NCBI GenBank assembly: GCA_030035585.1
Contig: CM057465.1
Span: 27,670,001-27,734,000, forward strand
DNA: 64,000 bases
Origin: Dugong dugon
Taxonomy: Eukaryota > Chordata > Mammalia > Sirenia > Dugongidae
Direction of reading: 5' to 3'
Shown: positions 44,577 through 55,239 of the stretch, in pieces
Numbering within the stretch: position 1 is the stretch's first letter
Layout of the letters: every line of letters begins with the position of its first letter
Program-made: the position numbers and the translations under genes
The notes under the pieces: generated by a model
What the model saw: only the letters and a program-made list of their open reading frames with translations
What the model was told of the DNA's origin: nothing
Databases searched by the model: none

Positions 44577-45529
44577 GGAGCTGTAAATAGTGCCCCAAAA
44601 TTGAAAGCTTAGTGTAGCATTGATTAAATAAGGGATTAATGCTTTATAAAGTGTTTGGGGTTTGTTTGTTTGTTTTTATGGAAATATAAAGATTATTTTA
44701 GACTTCTAGAATGCCGTGGTCACAGATACCTTATAAATCAGACTTTAATGAATATAAGGCGCCGTTTTCCTTCCACATTCATTCTTCTGTGCGTTTTTCA
44801 ATTGGTTTTTGGCCCAGGTAAAATTTATTCAGCCTAAAGAGTAACATATTTCCAAAGACATATTTAAAATATTTTTTCATAGGGTGAAAATCTGAATGAA
44901 ATTTTAAAATATTCCTCAGTCATAGCGTGAATTGGAATTGCCCCTACTTTATACTTTGTCGTCACCTTCCTGCACTTACTTCAGTGAAATCTTGTGGTGA
45001 TGTCATAAAACAGGATGACTCCTCTCATCTTCTTAACTCCTCCTCGGTGGGGTATTAGATGGGTCACTTGTGCTGGGCACGACCTGTCAGCCTCCAGTTT
45101 CCCTGGGCCGCTGACAGTGATCTGACAGAAAGCGACACTGACACAAAGAAGCCAAGAGAGGCAGGAGATGGGGATGAGGTCAAAGCAGAGAAACTGAGAA
45201 AATCCAGTGAAGTGGAAGCTGAAAGGATAAACTCATGAAGGCTTAGAGCCGATTCTCGGCTCACTTCAGTCAGCCACACCTCCCCCAAACTGGAGAAACT
45301 CAGCCCAGGGGAGGAAGAAGTACTCCCACTTAGCTGCCTTGGTAACAACTAAAGGCACAGTGCCATGAAGGAAGGAAGGATTTTTATGCCTCAGATCCCT
45401 CCCCACAACAGCTAGAAAGCCTAGTAGTCATGTTCCTGCTGTCTTTTAAAAGCTGGAACCTAATAAAGGCTCACTTATAAGGAGTGGCATCACACAGCAG
45501 ACATGCCAGCAAACCTGGCCTCTACTGTT
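44577..45529. other. Intronic sequence with a more GC-balanced part at 45.0-45.35 kb
   Basis: The segment at 45050-45350 is richer in GC than its surroundings and lacks recognised repeats, with a 94-codon minus-strand open frame of low-complexity Ser content. It could be a conserved non-coding element or nothing. Confidence 0.3.
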
Positions 45530-45900
45530 CCTCTTTTCTACCTGGATTACTAGAATGGCCTCCAGTAATCCGGGTGAGGAAAGGAGGGTCCACTGCCCTC
45601 CAATTCATTCTGCAGGGCACACACAGAATAATCTTCCTGTAAATACGATCCTAGTACCATACATGCTTCTGTTAAAATCTTTCAGTGACTCCCCAGTGTC
45701 CCCACACCACCAGTCATGGAATTAAAACATCTCATCACATAGTGGGAAGGTTATTCCGTTTTCGATTCTCTTTCAACCTTTCTGTCTTCCTCAATGAGAA
45801 AGTCTCAGTGAGGGCTAGTTTATCTTCAGCACCTCTCTTACACTCACTAACTCCCTTCTTGCCAGAGAACAGACTCAGTTTTACGTGGCAGATAATGGAA
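45530..45900 (+). repeat. L2 LINE fragment
   Basis: 'tacctggattactagaatggcctcc', 'ataatcttcctgtaaatacgatcc', 'ctgttaaaatctttcagtgactcccc' follow L2. Confidence 0.6.
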
Positions 45901-46134
45901 TCTATCTAGAATTTAATAACATTGTTTGGTTTTTACTGTACATGCTTTGATTCCTTTTATTTATGACAGGTGATATTAGTTTTCTACTTATAAGTAGTAA
46001 TAGCAATTTTCCATTTTTAATAAATTTACCTAGGTAACTTGAGTTAATTAATATATATTATACATCTACATCAAATAGTAGTTCAGCTACAGCCCTCATG
46101 ATAAAATAGATAATTGAGTAAAGTTTGGGAAACA

Positions 46135-46198
46135 CCAAGCTAGGAGATAAAGTCCAAATGCCTTACATGGCCCATAAATCCCTCTATAATCTTACCAG
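46135..46198 (+). repeat. L2 fragment before nested SINE
   Basis: 'gataaagtccaaatgccttacatggcccataaatccctctataatctta' is an L2 landmark and continues after the SINE. Confidence 0.75.
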
Positions 46199-46382
46199 GT
46201 AGCCAACTAGGTGCCATGAAGTCGATTCCAACTCCTGATGATCCCAAGTGTGTCAGAGTAGAACTGTGTTCCATAGGGTTTTCAGTGGCTGATTTTTTGC
46301 AAATAGATTGCCAAGCCTTTCTTCCAAGGTGCCTCTGAGGGGGTGTGAACTGCCAATCTTTCAGTTTGCACCACCTCACCCC
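46199..46382 (-). mobile_element. AfroSINE-type SINE inserted in L2
   Basis: Reverse: 'taggtgccatgaagtcgattccaactcctgatgatcccaagtgtgtcagagtagaactgtgttcc', 'aaggtgcctctgagggggtgtgaactgccaatctttcag'. The TSD is not clear. Confidence 0.85.
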
Positions 46383-46815
46383 TGTTTCCAGGCTGCCTGC
46401 ACTGCCTCATGTACTCCTTGTAACAAAGCATGTGTAGTTTCCAGCACACATTGGGATCCCTCATAGAGCATGTGTTGTCTCTGCTGCCTAGATTGTCTTC
46501 CTTGGTCTTCTTCACAAGATAATTCCTATTCATCCTTCAAGAGTCAACATGAGGCCACCTCCTGGAGGAAGCCTTTCTGCCCCCTTACTTGACCCACCCT
46601 GCCCATGCTCTCCTTGGCTGAATTAGTATCCCCTCCATGGAGATCATACAGCATCTTAGTTACATCTTTACTAGAGCACTTATCACTTCCATAACTGTTT
46701 AATTGTTCATCTCTCCTCCTATTCTGTAAGGTCCATGAGGACAGGAATTTTGTTTCTGCCACTTACACACCTATCTGGTATATAGTATTGTTCACTAAAT
46801 GTTTGATGAGTTAAC
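46383..46815 (+). repeat. L2 fragment after nested SINE, reaching the L2 3' end
   Basis: 'cttcaagagtcaacatgaggccacctcctggaggaagcctttctg', 'tctgtaaggtccatgaggacaggaattttg', 'gtattgttcactaaatgtttgatgag'. Confidence 0.82.
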
Positions 46816-46939
46816 AAATTTCTTTTTACCTAGAAGACAAATAATCGGAGATATTTAATAATCAAAGCTTTACTAATACTAAAGTAAATGATTTATAAGT
46901 AATTCAGCCTACCTTAATGATTAAGAGTGAGGGCACTAT

Positions 46940-47095
46940 CAAAAAGTGGAAACAACTCAAATGTCCATCAACCGATGAATGGATAAATACAATATAGTAT
47001 ATCTGTACGTATATTATTTGGCAATAAAAAGAAATGAAGCACTTAAACATGACACAACCTGGATGAACCTTGTGTATGATTGCATTTATATCATT
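46940..47095 (+). repeat. Diverged L1 ORF2 3' fragment
   Basis: 'ggaaacaactcaaatgtccatcaaccgatgaatggataaa' and 'acacaacctggatgaacct' match the L1 ORF2 segment also present at 3890-4020. Short and degraded. Confidence 0.75.
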
Positions 47096-47267
47096 ATTGT
47101 TAAAAGATTGTGTAGTATCTTCTGGATCATGAGGAAAAGAGATGACATATTTTAATAAATTTGTAATATTAACTGTATCTTAGTTCTTTAAAAATAGTGA
47201 TATGTTTGTAGCATATATAACATTCTTGATTAAGTCATCTGTATATACTTTGTACAGTTTACAGTAA

Positions 47268-47470
47268 AATGCATGAATATACATACTTTACAGTGCCATT
47301 TAATTCTCAGAACAACCCTTTAAGATAAATATTATTATCCCCATTTTACAGACAAAGAAACTGTTGCACAGAGAGGATAACTTTCTCGTTTCCATGCTTT
47401 TTTTAGTGGCAAAATGGAAGCCATCTGACCCCAAGGTTAATGCCCTTTCCAGTGCACTATGTCTCTCCAT
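47268..47470 (-). repeat. MIR SINE
   Basis: Reverse: 'cagaacaaccctttaagataaatattattatccccattttacagacaaagaaactgttgcacagagagg'. Confidence 0.85.
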
Positions 47471-48164
47471 GTACAAGTATGCCCACATATACATGCCTAA
47501 CAATTAGGGTCAATCATGTCTAGAGAGAACTGTCTAAACGGATATGATGGGCTCCACAATGCTTTCCTTATTTAAGCACCTCTCCCCCATAAGCGTGCCA
47601 CAGCAGGCCCTCCTGTCTTATCTGAGATTTTACAATAAGAAGTATTCTTCTGAAATGGAAAATAGAGCCTTTATCTCAAGAAAATTGTTAAACAAACATA
47701 ACCTGAGAAAGGATAGGCTTGGGGAGTCTGTATCACAAGGGCATGATCCTTGTCTCTCAACACCAGCGTTATAACAATATTAAGAGTACTGGCTAAACGA
47801 GAGCTTATAACATCTGACTTCAATCATTGTAGTCAGTAGCAAAATGTGTTACACATGGCATATGCATACCACAGCAAGAGTTGATTGTATGAAGCACATC
47901 CTATGATCAAAAGGATAAAGCAAAACTAATCCTCAGTGGATAGTAGAAATTAGTTGGAACATCTGGGAGCAAACCTTATGGCTTCAGGTTAAATTCTCTC
48001 TGCCCAAGATCGTTCAATGAATTTCTACATTGAATCTTCATCTCATATATACTATATTAGAATAATTCACATATGAGCATAATGATATTTTAGTATTTAA
48101 TTCTCACTAAATCCCTGCCTTCAATGAGATTGCAATCTAGTGGGAAAGATTTTAACAATTTCCA
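47471..48164. other. Intronic sequence, nothing recognised
   Basis: No repeat or exon assigned. Confidence 0.4.
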
Positions 48165-48262
48165 TGTCTTATTGGATTTTGTATTCCCAGGATATTTCAT
48201 GGGTCTGGTACATAGATGGTTCTCAATAACTGTTGGTTGAGTAAATGAATGAATGAATGAAC
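48165..48262 (+). repeat. L2 3' end with (gaat)n
   Basis: 'ttgtattcccaggatatttcatgggtctggtacatagatggttctcaataactgttggttgagtaaatgaatgaatgaatg'. Confidence 0.7.
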
Positions 48263-48533
48263 AAATTAGTGAATTATGATTTGGGGGGAAATTACATAAT
48301 GCATTTGTAAATTAACATTTATACGTTTTTTTAAATGCTCAATATTAATTTGTTGAATGGTTAAGGAATTGACCTTAAATGAATTAAGATGAAAATAAGA
48401 GTTTCCAGAAACAGACTGAAAATGAATAGGATTTTTATTAATATCTACTGTTCCATTTGTTTAATTTATTTAAATTTTTAAGATTTTTCTAGTTAAAAAA
48501 GAAGCATAAATTTTGGGGCAAATAAGTCACTAT
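48263..48533. other. AT-rich flank of the RTE insertion
   Basis: Unique AT-rich sequence up to the RTE 5' end. Confidence 0.4.
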
Positions 48534-48955
48534 CACTTGTCTGTCAGTTTGTTGGACTGTGGTGGTTTGCATGTTGCTGTGATACTGGAAGCTATGCCAC
48601 CGGTATTTCAAATACCAGCAGGGTCACCCGTGGTGGACAGGTTTCAGCAGAGCTTCCAGACTAAGACAGACTAGGAAGAAGAACCTGGCAGTCTACTTCT
48701 GAAAAAATTGGCAAGTAAAAACTTTATGAAGAACAGCAAAACACTGTCTGATACAGTGCCAAAAGATGAGCCCCTCAGGTTGGAATGCACTTGAAATACA
48801 ATTGAAAAGAGCTACCTCCTCAAAGTAGAGTCGACCTTAATGACATAGATGGAATATAGCTTTTGGGACCTTCATTTGCTGATGTGGCGTGACTCAAAAT
48901 GAGAAGAAATAGCTGCAAATATCCATTAATAATCAGAACATGAAATGTAAAAAGT

Positions 48956-49168
48956 ATGAATTTAGGAAAACTAGAAGTTATCAAAAATGAAATGGAATGC
49001 ATAAAGATTGATATCCTAGGTATTAGTGAGCTGAAATGGACTTGTATTGGTCACTTTGAATCGGACAATCATATGATCTATTATGCTAGGAGTGGCAAAT
49101 TAAAGAGAAAGTACGTCGAATTCCTTGTCAAAAATGACTACGATTCAAATTTATGCATCAACCACTAA
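48956..49168 (+). pseudogene. RTE endonuclease N-terminal remnant
   Basis: The frame contains NEMECIKIDILGISELKWT and ESDNHMIYYARSGK, matching the AP-endonuclease start of RTE proteins, with the conserved Glu in ISELKW. It ends at a stop soon after, before the catalytic GDWN (which is out of frame). Confidence 0.85.
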
Positions 49169-50608
49169 GCCAAAGATGAAGAAATTGAAGATTTTTACCA
49201 ACTTCTGCAGTCTGAAATTGATCAAACATGCACTCAAGATGCGTTGATAATTACTGGTGATTGGAATTTGAAAGTTGGAAACAAAGAAAGACCAGTAGTT
49301 AGAAAATATGACCTTGGTGATAGAAATGACACTGGGGATCACAGTACAGAATTTTGCAAGACCAACAACTTATTCATTGGAAATACCTTTTTACAACAAC
49401 ATAAATGGTGACTATACACGAGGATCTCACCAGATGGAGTATACAGGAATCAAATCAAATACATTTGTGGAAAGAGACGACGGAGAAGCTCAATATCATC
49501 AGTCAGAATAAGGCCAGGGGCAGACTGCAGAACAGACCATCAATTGCTCATATGCAAGTTCAAGTTGAAGCTGAAGAAAATTAACACAAGTCCACAAAAG
49601 CCAAAATACGACCTAGAGTATGTCCTACCTGAATTTAGAGACCATCTCAAGCATAGATTTGATGTATAGAACACTAACGATAAAAGATCAGACGAGTTGT
49701 GGGATGACATCAAGGACATTATACCTAAAGAAAGCAAAAGGTCATATAAAATACAGGAAAGGAAGAAAAGACCAAAATGAATGTCAGAAGAGACTGTGAA
49801 ACTTGCTCTTGAACGTGAATGGAAGAAATGATGAAGTAAAAGTGCTGAACACAAGATTTCGAAAAGACAAAGTATTATAATGAAATGTACAAAGATCTAG
49901 AGTTAGAAGACCAAAAGGGAAGAACACACTCAGCATTTCTCAAGCTGAAAGAACTGAAGACAAAATTCAGTCCTCGAGTTGCAATATTGAAGGATTCTAT
50001 GGGCAAAATATTGAATGACACGGGAAAAAGCAAAAGAAGATGGAAGGAAAACACAGAGTCACTGTACCAAAAAGAATTGGTCAACATTCACCCATTTTAA
50101 GAGGTAACATATGATCAAGAACCAATGGTGATGAAAGAAGAAGTCCAAGCTGTACTGAAGGCACTGGCCAAAAACAAGTCTCCAGGAATTGACGAAATAA
50201 CAATTGAGATGTTTCAACAAACAAATGCAATGCTGGAAGTGTTCACTCATCTATGTCAAAAAAATTTGGAAGACAGCTACCTAACCAACTGATTGGAAGA
50301 GATCCATATTGGATCTCTTGAAAAATGCCCATGCCAAAGAAAGGTGATCCAACAGAATTCAGAAATTATCAAACAATATCATTAATGTCACACACAAGTA
50401 AAATTTTGCTGACAATAATTCAAAAATGGTTGTAGCAGTAGATTGATAGAGAACTGCCAGAAATTCAAGCCAGCTTCAGAAGAGGAACAAGCGATGTCTT
50501 TGCTGATGTCAGATGAATCTTGGCTGAAAGCAGAGAATACCAGAAAGAAGTTTACATGTGTTTTATTGGCTATGCAAAGACATTCAACTTTGTGGATCAT
50601 AACAAATT

Positions 50609-50812
50609 GTGGACAACATTGAGAAGAACGGGAATTCCAGAACACTTAATTGTGCTCGTGTGAACCTGTACATAAACCAAGAGGCAGTCATTCAAACAGA
50701 ACAAGGGGATACTGCATGGTTTAAAATCAGGAAAGGTATGTGTCAGGGTTGTATCCTTTCACCATACTTACTAAATCTTCAAGCTGAGCAAATATCCAAG
50801 AAGCTGGACTAA
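50609..50812 (+). pseudogene. RTE reverse transcriptase remnant
   Basis: Contains LNCARVNLYINQEAVIQTEQGDTAWFKIRKGMCQGCILSPYLLNLQAE, the RT block 4-style region; the usual RQGC is CQGC here. It stops before YADD, which lies about 50 bases further in another frame. Confidence 0.85.
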
Positions 50813-51639
50813 ATGAAGAAGAGCAAGACATCAGGATTGGAGGAAGACTCGTTAACAACCTGCGATATGCAGATGACACAACCTTGCTTCCTGAAAGTGA
50901 AGAGGACTTGAAGCACTTACTGATGAAGATTAAAGACTACAGCCTTCCGTATGGATACACCTCAGCGTAAAGAAAACAAAAATACTCACAACTGGACCAA
51001 TAAGAAACATCATGATAAACAGAGAAAAGATTGAAGTTGTCAAGGATTTCATTTTACTTGGATCCACAATCAATGCCTATCAAAGCAGCAGTCAAGAAAT
51101 CAAACGATGTATCCCATTGGGCCAATCTGCTGCAAAAGACCTCTTTAAAATGTTAAAAGACAAAGATGTCACCCTGAGAGCTAAGGTGCACCTGACCCAA
51201 GCCATGGTGTTTTCAATCGTCTCATATGCATGTGAAAGCTGAACAATGAGTAAGGAAGACTGAAGAAGAATTGATATATTCGAATTATGGTTTTGGCAAA
51301 GAACATTGAATATACCATGGACTGCCAGAAGAAAGAACAAATCTGTCTTGGAAGAAGTACAGCTAGCATGCTCCTTAGAAGCAAAGATGGCAAGACTTCA
51401 TCTCATCTACTTTGGACATGCTAATGAGGCGGCACCAGTCCCTGGAGAAGGACATCATGCCAGGTAAAGTAGAAGGTCAGCGAAAAAGAGGAAGATCCTC
51501 AACAAGATGGACTGACACAATGGCTGCAACGATGGGCTCAAACATAGCAACAACTGTGAGGATGGCGCAGGAGTCAGCAGTGTTTCCTTCTGTTGTACGT
51601 AGGATTGCTATGAGTATGGCACCTAACAACAACAACAAC

Positions 51640-53284
51640 TTAAACCATCCTTTAATTTTCAGAATATGCGTATTCAGATTACTGGTGTTTATCTATGTGT
51701 GAAACAGAAATGAAAGTATGAAACAGTTATGTGTATCTTCAGATCCAGAACTGATACTTTGTTTTCATCTACAACCATTACAAACGCAGAGTCAGTTTAC
51801 TGTCATACTGGGCAGATAAGTAATACCTCACTTTCCCAGTGGTCAGTCTTCTAGCAACTTCAATAACTTAAAACAGAGCCAAGAAAAGAAATAGGACTCT
51901 AAGTGTCAAATGTGACTGTACAAATCCCATATGCTAAAGCTTCTTCAAAAAAGGAGCCCTTGGCTCTGTTTCACATCCTATTTGATTTCTTTTACATATA
52001 ATCCTGATAAGCTTGATTATTTGGCTTTTGAATACACGTTGAGTATAAATTGCAATTATATAAAAGTTAGCATCAAAAAGTCTTTCTTTTTCATGGATCA
52101 TCAATAGCAGAGGAGAAAGAATTTCCAAACGAGACTCAAAAAATAATAAAAAATTATCTACCATCATTTGGTTCACAGGAAAGCCTACAGATCTCACTTA
52201 GTAGTTTCAAACCATGTTTCAGAGAAAGTACTGATGTTTATATGATGGTAACCATAAATGACCAAGAAAATTTATGTAAACTGTTTTTTAAGAAGGCAGT
52301 ATAATATATGATACATGTTTGAAAGCTTTCTTTATGAAATTCTTAACATTGAAAATGTTTTGATACTTTAAATGTTAAGTTTCAATTTAGATGGGAAACC
52401 CACCTCTATGGAATGTCTCATTCTAAAATAAACCCAGTTAATGGGGAGAAATGTTCATTTTGGTGTTTAATGTTTATAAATGGTGGTTTACTTCCAAAAT
52501 CTTTTAAAATACTAGCACTAGTAAAAATATTCCAAAGCAGCATATGTTCATTCAGTCTGGATTAATTCCTTGCCTGTGTTCTGTTTCACATGATAATATG
52601 TAGAAAAATCAATTAAAACTTGTAAGGTTTCTTTTAGATGAGGTTAAAACTATAAATAATGTGGCAACTGACCATCTACAAGAATGAGGCTGATAAAAAG
52701 TGAATTATATAATGCTTGAACTTGGAAAAAGAGGAAAAATACATCATAGCATAGAGTTTCTTTAAAGCTTTAATGTTGGCCAAGGAAGATTAAATTGCCT
52801 TTGGGGTGTACAGATGCAGAAGATTCTGTTGGTGTGCTTTTCAAAGCAAAGACAGATGATATTAGGAAATAAAGCATGAGAGCTTCTGCTTTAATCTGTC
52901 CACATTAATGTTTTGGTCTATGACTAATCAGAACTGTAAGTAGGATTCAAGAAGATTCTTACAACCAGTCTGAGGCTTGCAGACTTGTAATTCTCCTAAA
53001 TATATACATATGCATCTGGCAAGATTGCTCAACCACACACACAAAAAAAAAAAATGTGTGAAGAATTGTTCTAATTTAAGCTTATTAGTGAGTCTAACTC
53101 ATGCTAATTCAAAATTAATATGGAATATGCACAGAAATGATAAAAAGGTCAACGCTCACTATCAAGAAAGAGGGAAAATACTAAAGTATGCTACAAGGTC
53201 TCCAAAACTAAAACATTGCTGCTTTTTTAAAGCATCTATTAAAAAAGAAAATAAAAGAACTACTACCCAAGAGGTTTACTAAAT
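51640..53284. other. Intronic sequence, nothing recognised
   Basis: AT-rich, repeat-poor, no exon recognised. An A run lies at 53043-53053. Confidence 0.4.
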
Positions 53285-53590
53285 GCAAAGATGATGTCAT
53301 TCCCCTTGCTTAAAATCCTACAGTGGCTTCCAGAACCCCTAGGATAGTCTGAGCTCTTTAACATGACATATGAGGCTAGCTTGAACTGATTCTGGCCCTT
53401 GATGCTTTTCAGGCCTCAGAATGGTTGTGTTACAACACAAGGGCTACCATTCAAATACGATCTCTTATGCTTTTGTGCATGCTGTTCTCCGACCAGAAAT
53501 GCTCTTCCTTCTTACATTCCTCCCTCTATCTTAGCCAACACATCTCTTTAAGACTCAGCTTAAGTACCAGTGCTCTTGGAACTCTAATAT
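53285..53590 (+). repeat. L2 LINE fragment
   Basis: 'gatgatgtcattccccttgcttaaaatcctacagtggcttcc', 'tttaacatgacatatgaggctagcttgaactgattctggccc', 'cagaaatgctcttccttcttac', 'tttaagactcagcttaagtacc'. Confidence 0.85.
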
Positions 53591-53780
53591 TAGAAAGGTC
53601 ATGATTACCTGTTTAATATAAATAGAAAGAAAAGTTCTTTGAGAGGTTGGTGGAAAAGATATTCCCAGCCAGCTAAGATTTAGGAGGGATTTTATGGGGA
53701 AATTGGTTTTGAATTAGATTTGATAGGACTAGGAAACCTTTACATTTTTATCTCACTTTTAACTTATTGTAATCTAGTTT

Positions 53781-53834
53781 CCTCCATTTTGACCATTTTA
53801 CTCCCTAAAATAGACAGACCATGAGAGTTAGTTT
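53781..53834 (+). repeat. 54-base direct repeat, left copy
   Basis: cctccattttgaccatttta onward; the right copy at 53995-54048 differs at three positions. The two flank a SINE. Confidence 0.9.
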
Positions 53835-53996
53835 AACCCGTTGTCCATTGCTGTGGAGTCGATTCCAACTCATAGTGACCTTATAGGACAGAGTAGAACT
53901 GCCCCATAGGGTTTCCAAAGAGCAGCTGGTGGATGCAAACTGCCAGCCTTTTTGGTTAGCAGCCATAGCTCTTAACCACTGTGCCACCAGGGCTCC
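53835..53996 (-). mobile_element. AfroSINE-type SINE between 54-base repeats
   Basis: Reverse: 'gtccattgctgtggagtcgattccaactcatagtgaccttataggacagagtagaactgccccatagggtttcc' to 'cttaaccactgtgccaccagggctcc'. The 5' end of the SINE (ggagcc) overlaps the start of the right repeat. Confidence 0.94.
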
Positions 53997-54048
53997 TCCA
54001 TTTTGGCCATTTTACTCCCCAAAATAGACAGACCATGAGAGTTAGCTT
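53995..54048 (+). repeat. 54-base direct repeat, right copy
   Basis: 51 of 54 bases identical to 53781-53834. Far longer than the 7-16 base TSDs of the other insertions in this window. Confidence 0.9.
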
Positions 54049-54099
54049 GGATATTTTAATAGGGTAGAAAAATCACTAGTATAACCATGATTGAAGCAT

Positions 54100-54403
54100 A
54101 GGTTTCCTTTATTTAGGAAGGCTGCCCTCTGAGCAGAAGATCAGATATGAGTCACATGTTAATAAGGGAAAATAAGACACTGTCCAACCAGCCAGACCAG
54201 TAGGTGAGCAGAAAAGTTACCCACACTCAGAGGTTAGAACTCCAACCACTCACGCCAGACACCCACCTTACCTTACTGTAAAAGCTGCATGGGGGCAGCA
54301 TTTGACCTCCACTAACTTCACAAGGAGGAAGAAAAATCAAGATAAAGAGCCCTGATTGCTATGAGGCATAGGTCAGGCATGCCTCCTCTGTCCGCCATCT
54401 TTA
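54100..54403 (-). mobile_element. ERV-L-like internal leader fragment
   Basis: Lies immediately downstream of the primer-binding site in the minus orientation. No gag or pol reading frame is recognisable. The far boundary is uncertain. Confidence 0.4.
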
Positions 54404-54418
54404 CCAATTCTGACACCA
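54404..54418 (-). other. Primer-binding site, tRNA-Leu type, of an endogenous retrovirus
   Basis: On the minus strand it reads tggtgtcagaattgg. The PBS complementary to tRNA-Leu is TGGTGTCAGAAGTGG, so 14 of 15 match. This is the PBS used by ERV-L elements and marks the LTR/leader junction. Confidence 0.6.
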
Positions 54419-54419
54419 A

Positions 54420-55237
54420 CCATTCCTCCTACGGCACTCCCTCCTTCTCTGCTGAGTTCAATAATTCATTGCAATGGACACACAGAGATCACAGACAATA
54501 CTTAGTATTATGAGTTTTATTAGGGAAGTAACAGGTTACAGTTCAGGTTCAGGAATGCTCAGGATACAGTTCTTCCATCAGGACAGCCTCTTCTCAGCCA
54601 TGCCTATAGGCACACCTCTTTCTGCCCCATTGACCTCTGCCCTGCTTGGGCAAGTGTTACAAAGTTCTTCTAGCTCTGCCAATAAGTGCCCCAAGGCACC
54701 CCATCCTGCCAGTAAGCCTGAGTCCAAAGGCACTCAGCTCTAGCTCTGCAGGTCGGCAAACCTAGTTTCACCAAGTGCCCAGAGGCACCCTACTCCACCA
54801 GCAAGCCTCCCGCCCAAAGGCACTCAGCTTTCTCACTCTGTGGGCTAGGGAGCCCACCATACTGTCTCCTGCCAGTCTCTCCCATCACCATTTCTCTGCT
54901 ACTGCTACTAGCCATCTTCAGTGTTACAGCTCTCTCTCTCCCTCTCTCTTGATCTCCTGGTTCCAGGAGCTTCTCAGTGCAGGAATCCTGAGTCCAAAGA
55001 ACACATTCTACTCTTGGCTCTTCTTGCTTGGTGGTGGTGGGATCCTCCCTCTGCTCTAGAATTGACTCTCTTTTAAGGCTAGTGAGATGGCAAAACTGAC
55101 CAATTCCCTTGGTGGGCCACAGTTATATTATTTGCACAGTCCCACCCAATCACTTAGGTGGGAGTTACAAGACCATGGCGAGAAAGCCCACACAAAAGCA
55201 ATCCATTGTAACCGCCCTTACTATTCTTTTTTTGACA
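54420..55237 (-). mobile_element. ERV-L-like LTR, about 0.8 kb, minus strand
   Basis: The minus strand carries AATAAA (54516-54521) about 95 bases before the PBS junction, giving a U3-R-U5 order. The start is placed at a TGTC near 55237, but this is a guess because no TSD supports it. Internal near-repeats (ctcagctytagctctgc blocks, gtgcccagaggcaccc/gtgccccaaggcacccc) suggest duplicated U3 units. No viral protein remains. Confidence 0.5.
54640..54835 (-). repeat. Imperfect internal repeat within the LTR
   Basis: Two units, one around 54688-54739 (gtgccccaaggcaccccat, ccagtaagcctgagtccaaaggcactcagctc) and one around 54775-54830 (gtgcccagaggcaccctac, ccagcaagcctcccgcccaaaggcactcagctt), are clearly related. 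LTR enhancers are often duplicated this way. Confidence 0.8.
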
Positions 55238-55239
55238 TT

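Larger units (their letters stand above)
48534..51639 (+). mobile_element. Nearly full-length RTE-clade LINE, inactivated
   Basis: About 3.1 kb from the 5' end (cacttgtctgtcag) to the 3' end cctaacaacaacaac. It once encoded one protein with an AP-type endonuclease and a reverse transcriptase, the RTE/BovB layout. Visible endonuclease landmarks are ILGISELKW (about 49008-49040) and a GDWN motif near 49256. RT landmarks are CQGCILSPY near 50740 and an intact YADD at about 50866-50877 (NLRYADDTT). Stops and frameshifts split it into open pieces at 48956-49168, 49308-49511, 49885-50100, 50609-50812, 51012-51242 and 51412-51620, so it cannot be autonomous. No target-site duplication is obvious. 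It resembles the RTE1 elements of elephants. Confidence 0.93.

Noticed and set aside
45064-45348. 94-codon Ser-rich minus-strand frame in a GC-balanced segment
   Set aside because: Looks like low-complexity chance; no splice-site pair or conserved motif was seen.
54474-55059. Open frames of 89 and 94 codons, possible exons
   Set aside because: They lie antisense within the LTR-like element and show no domain.
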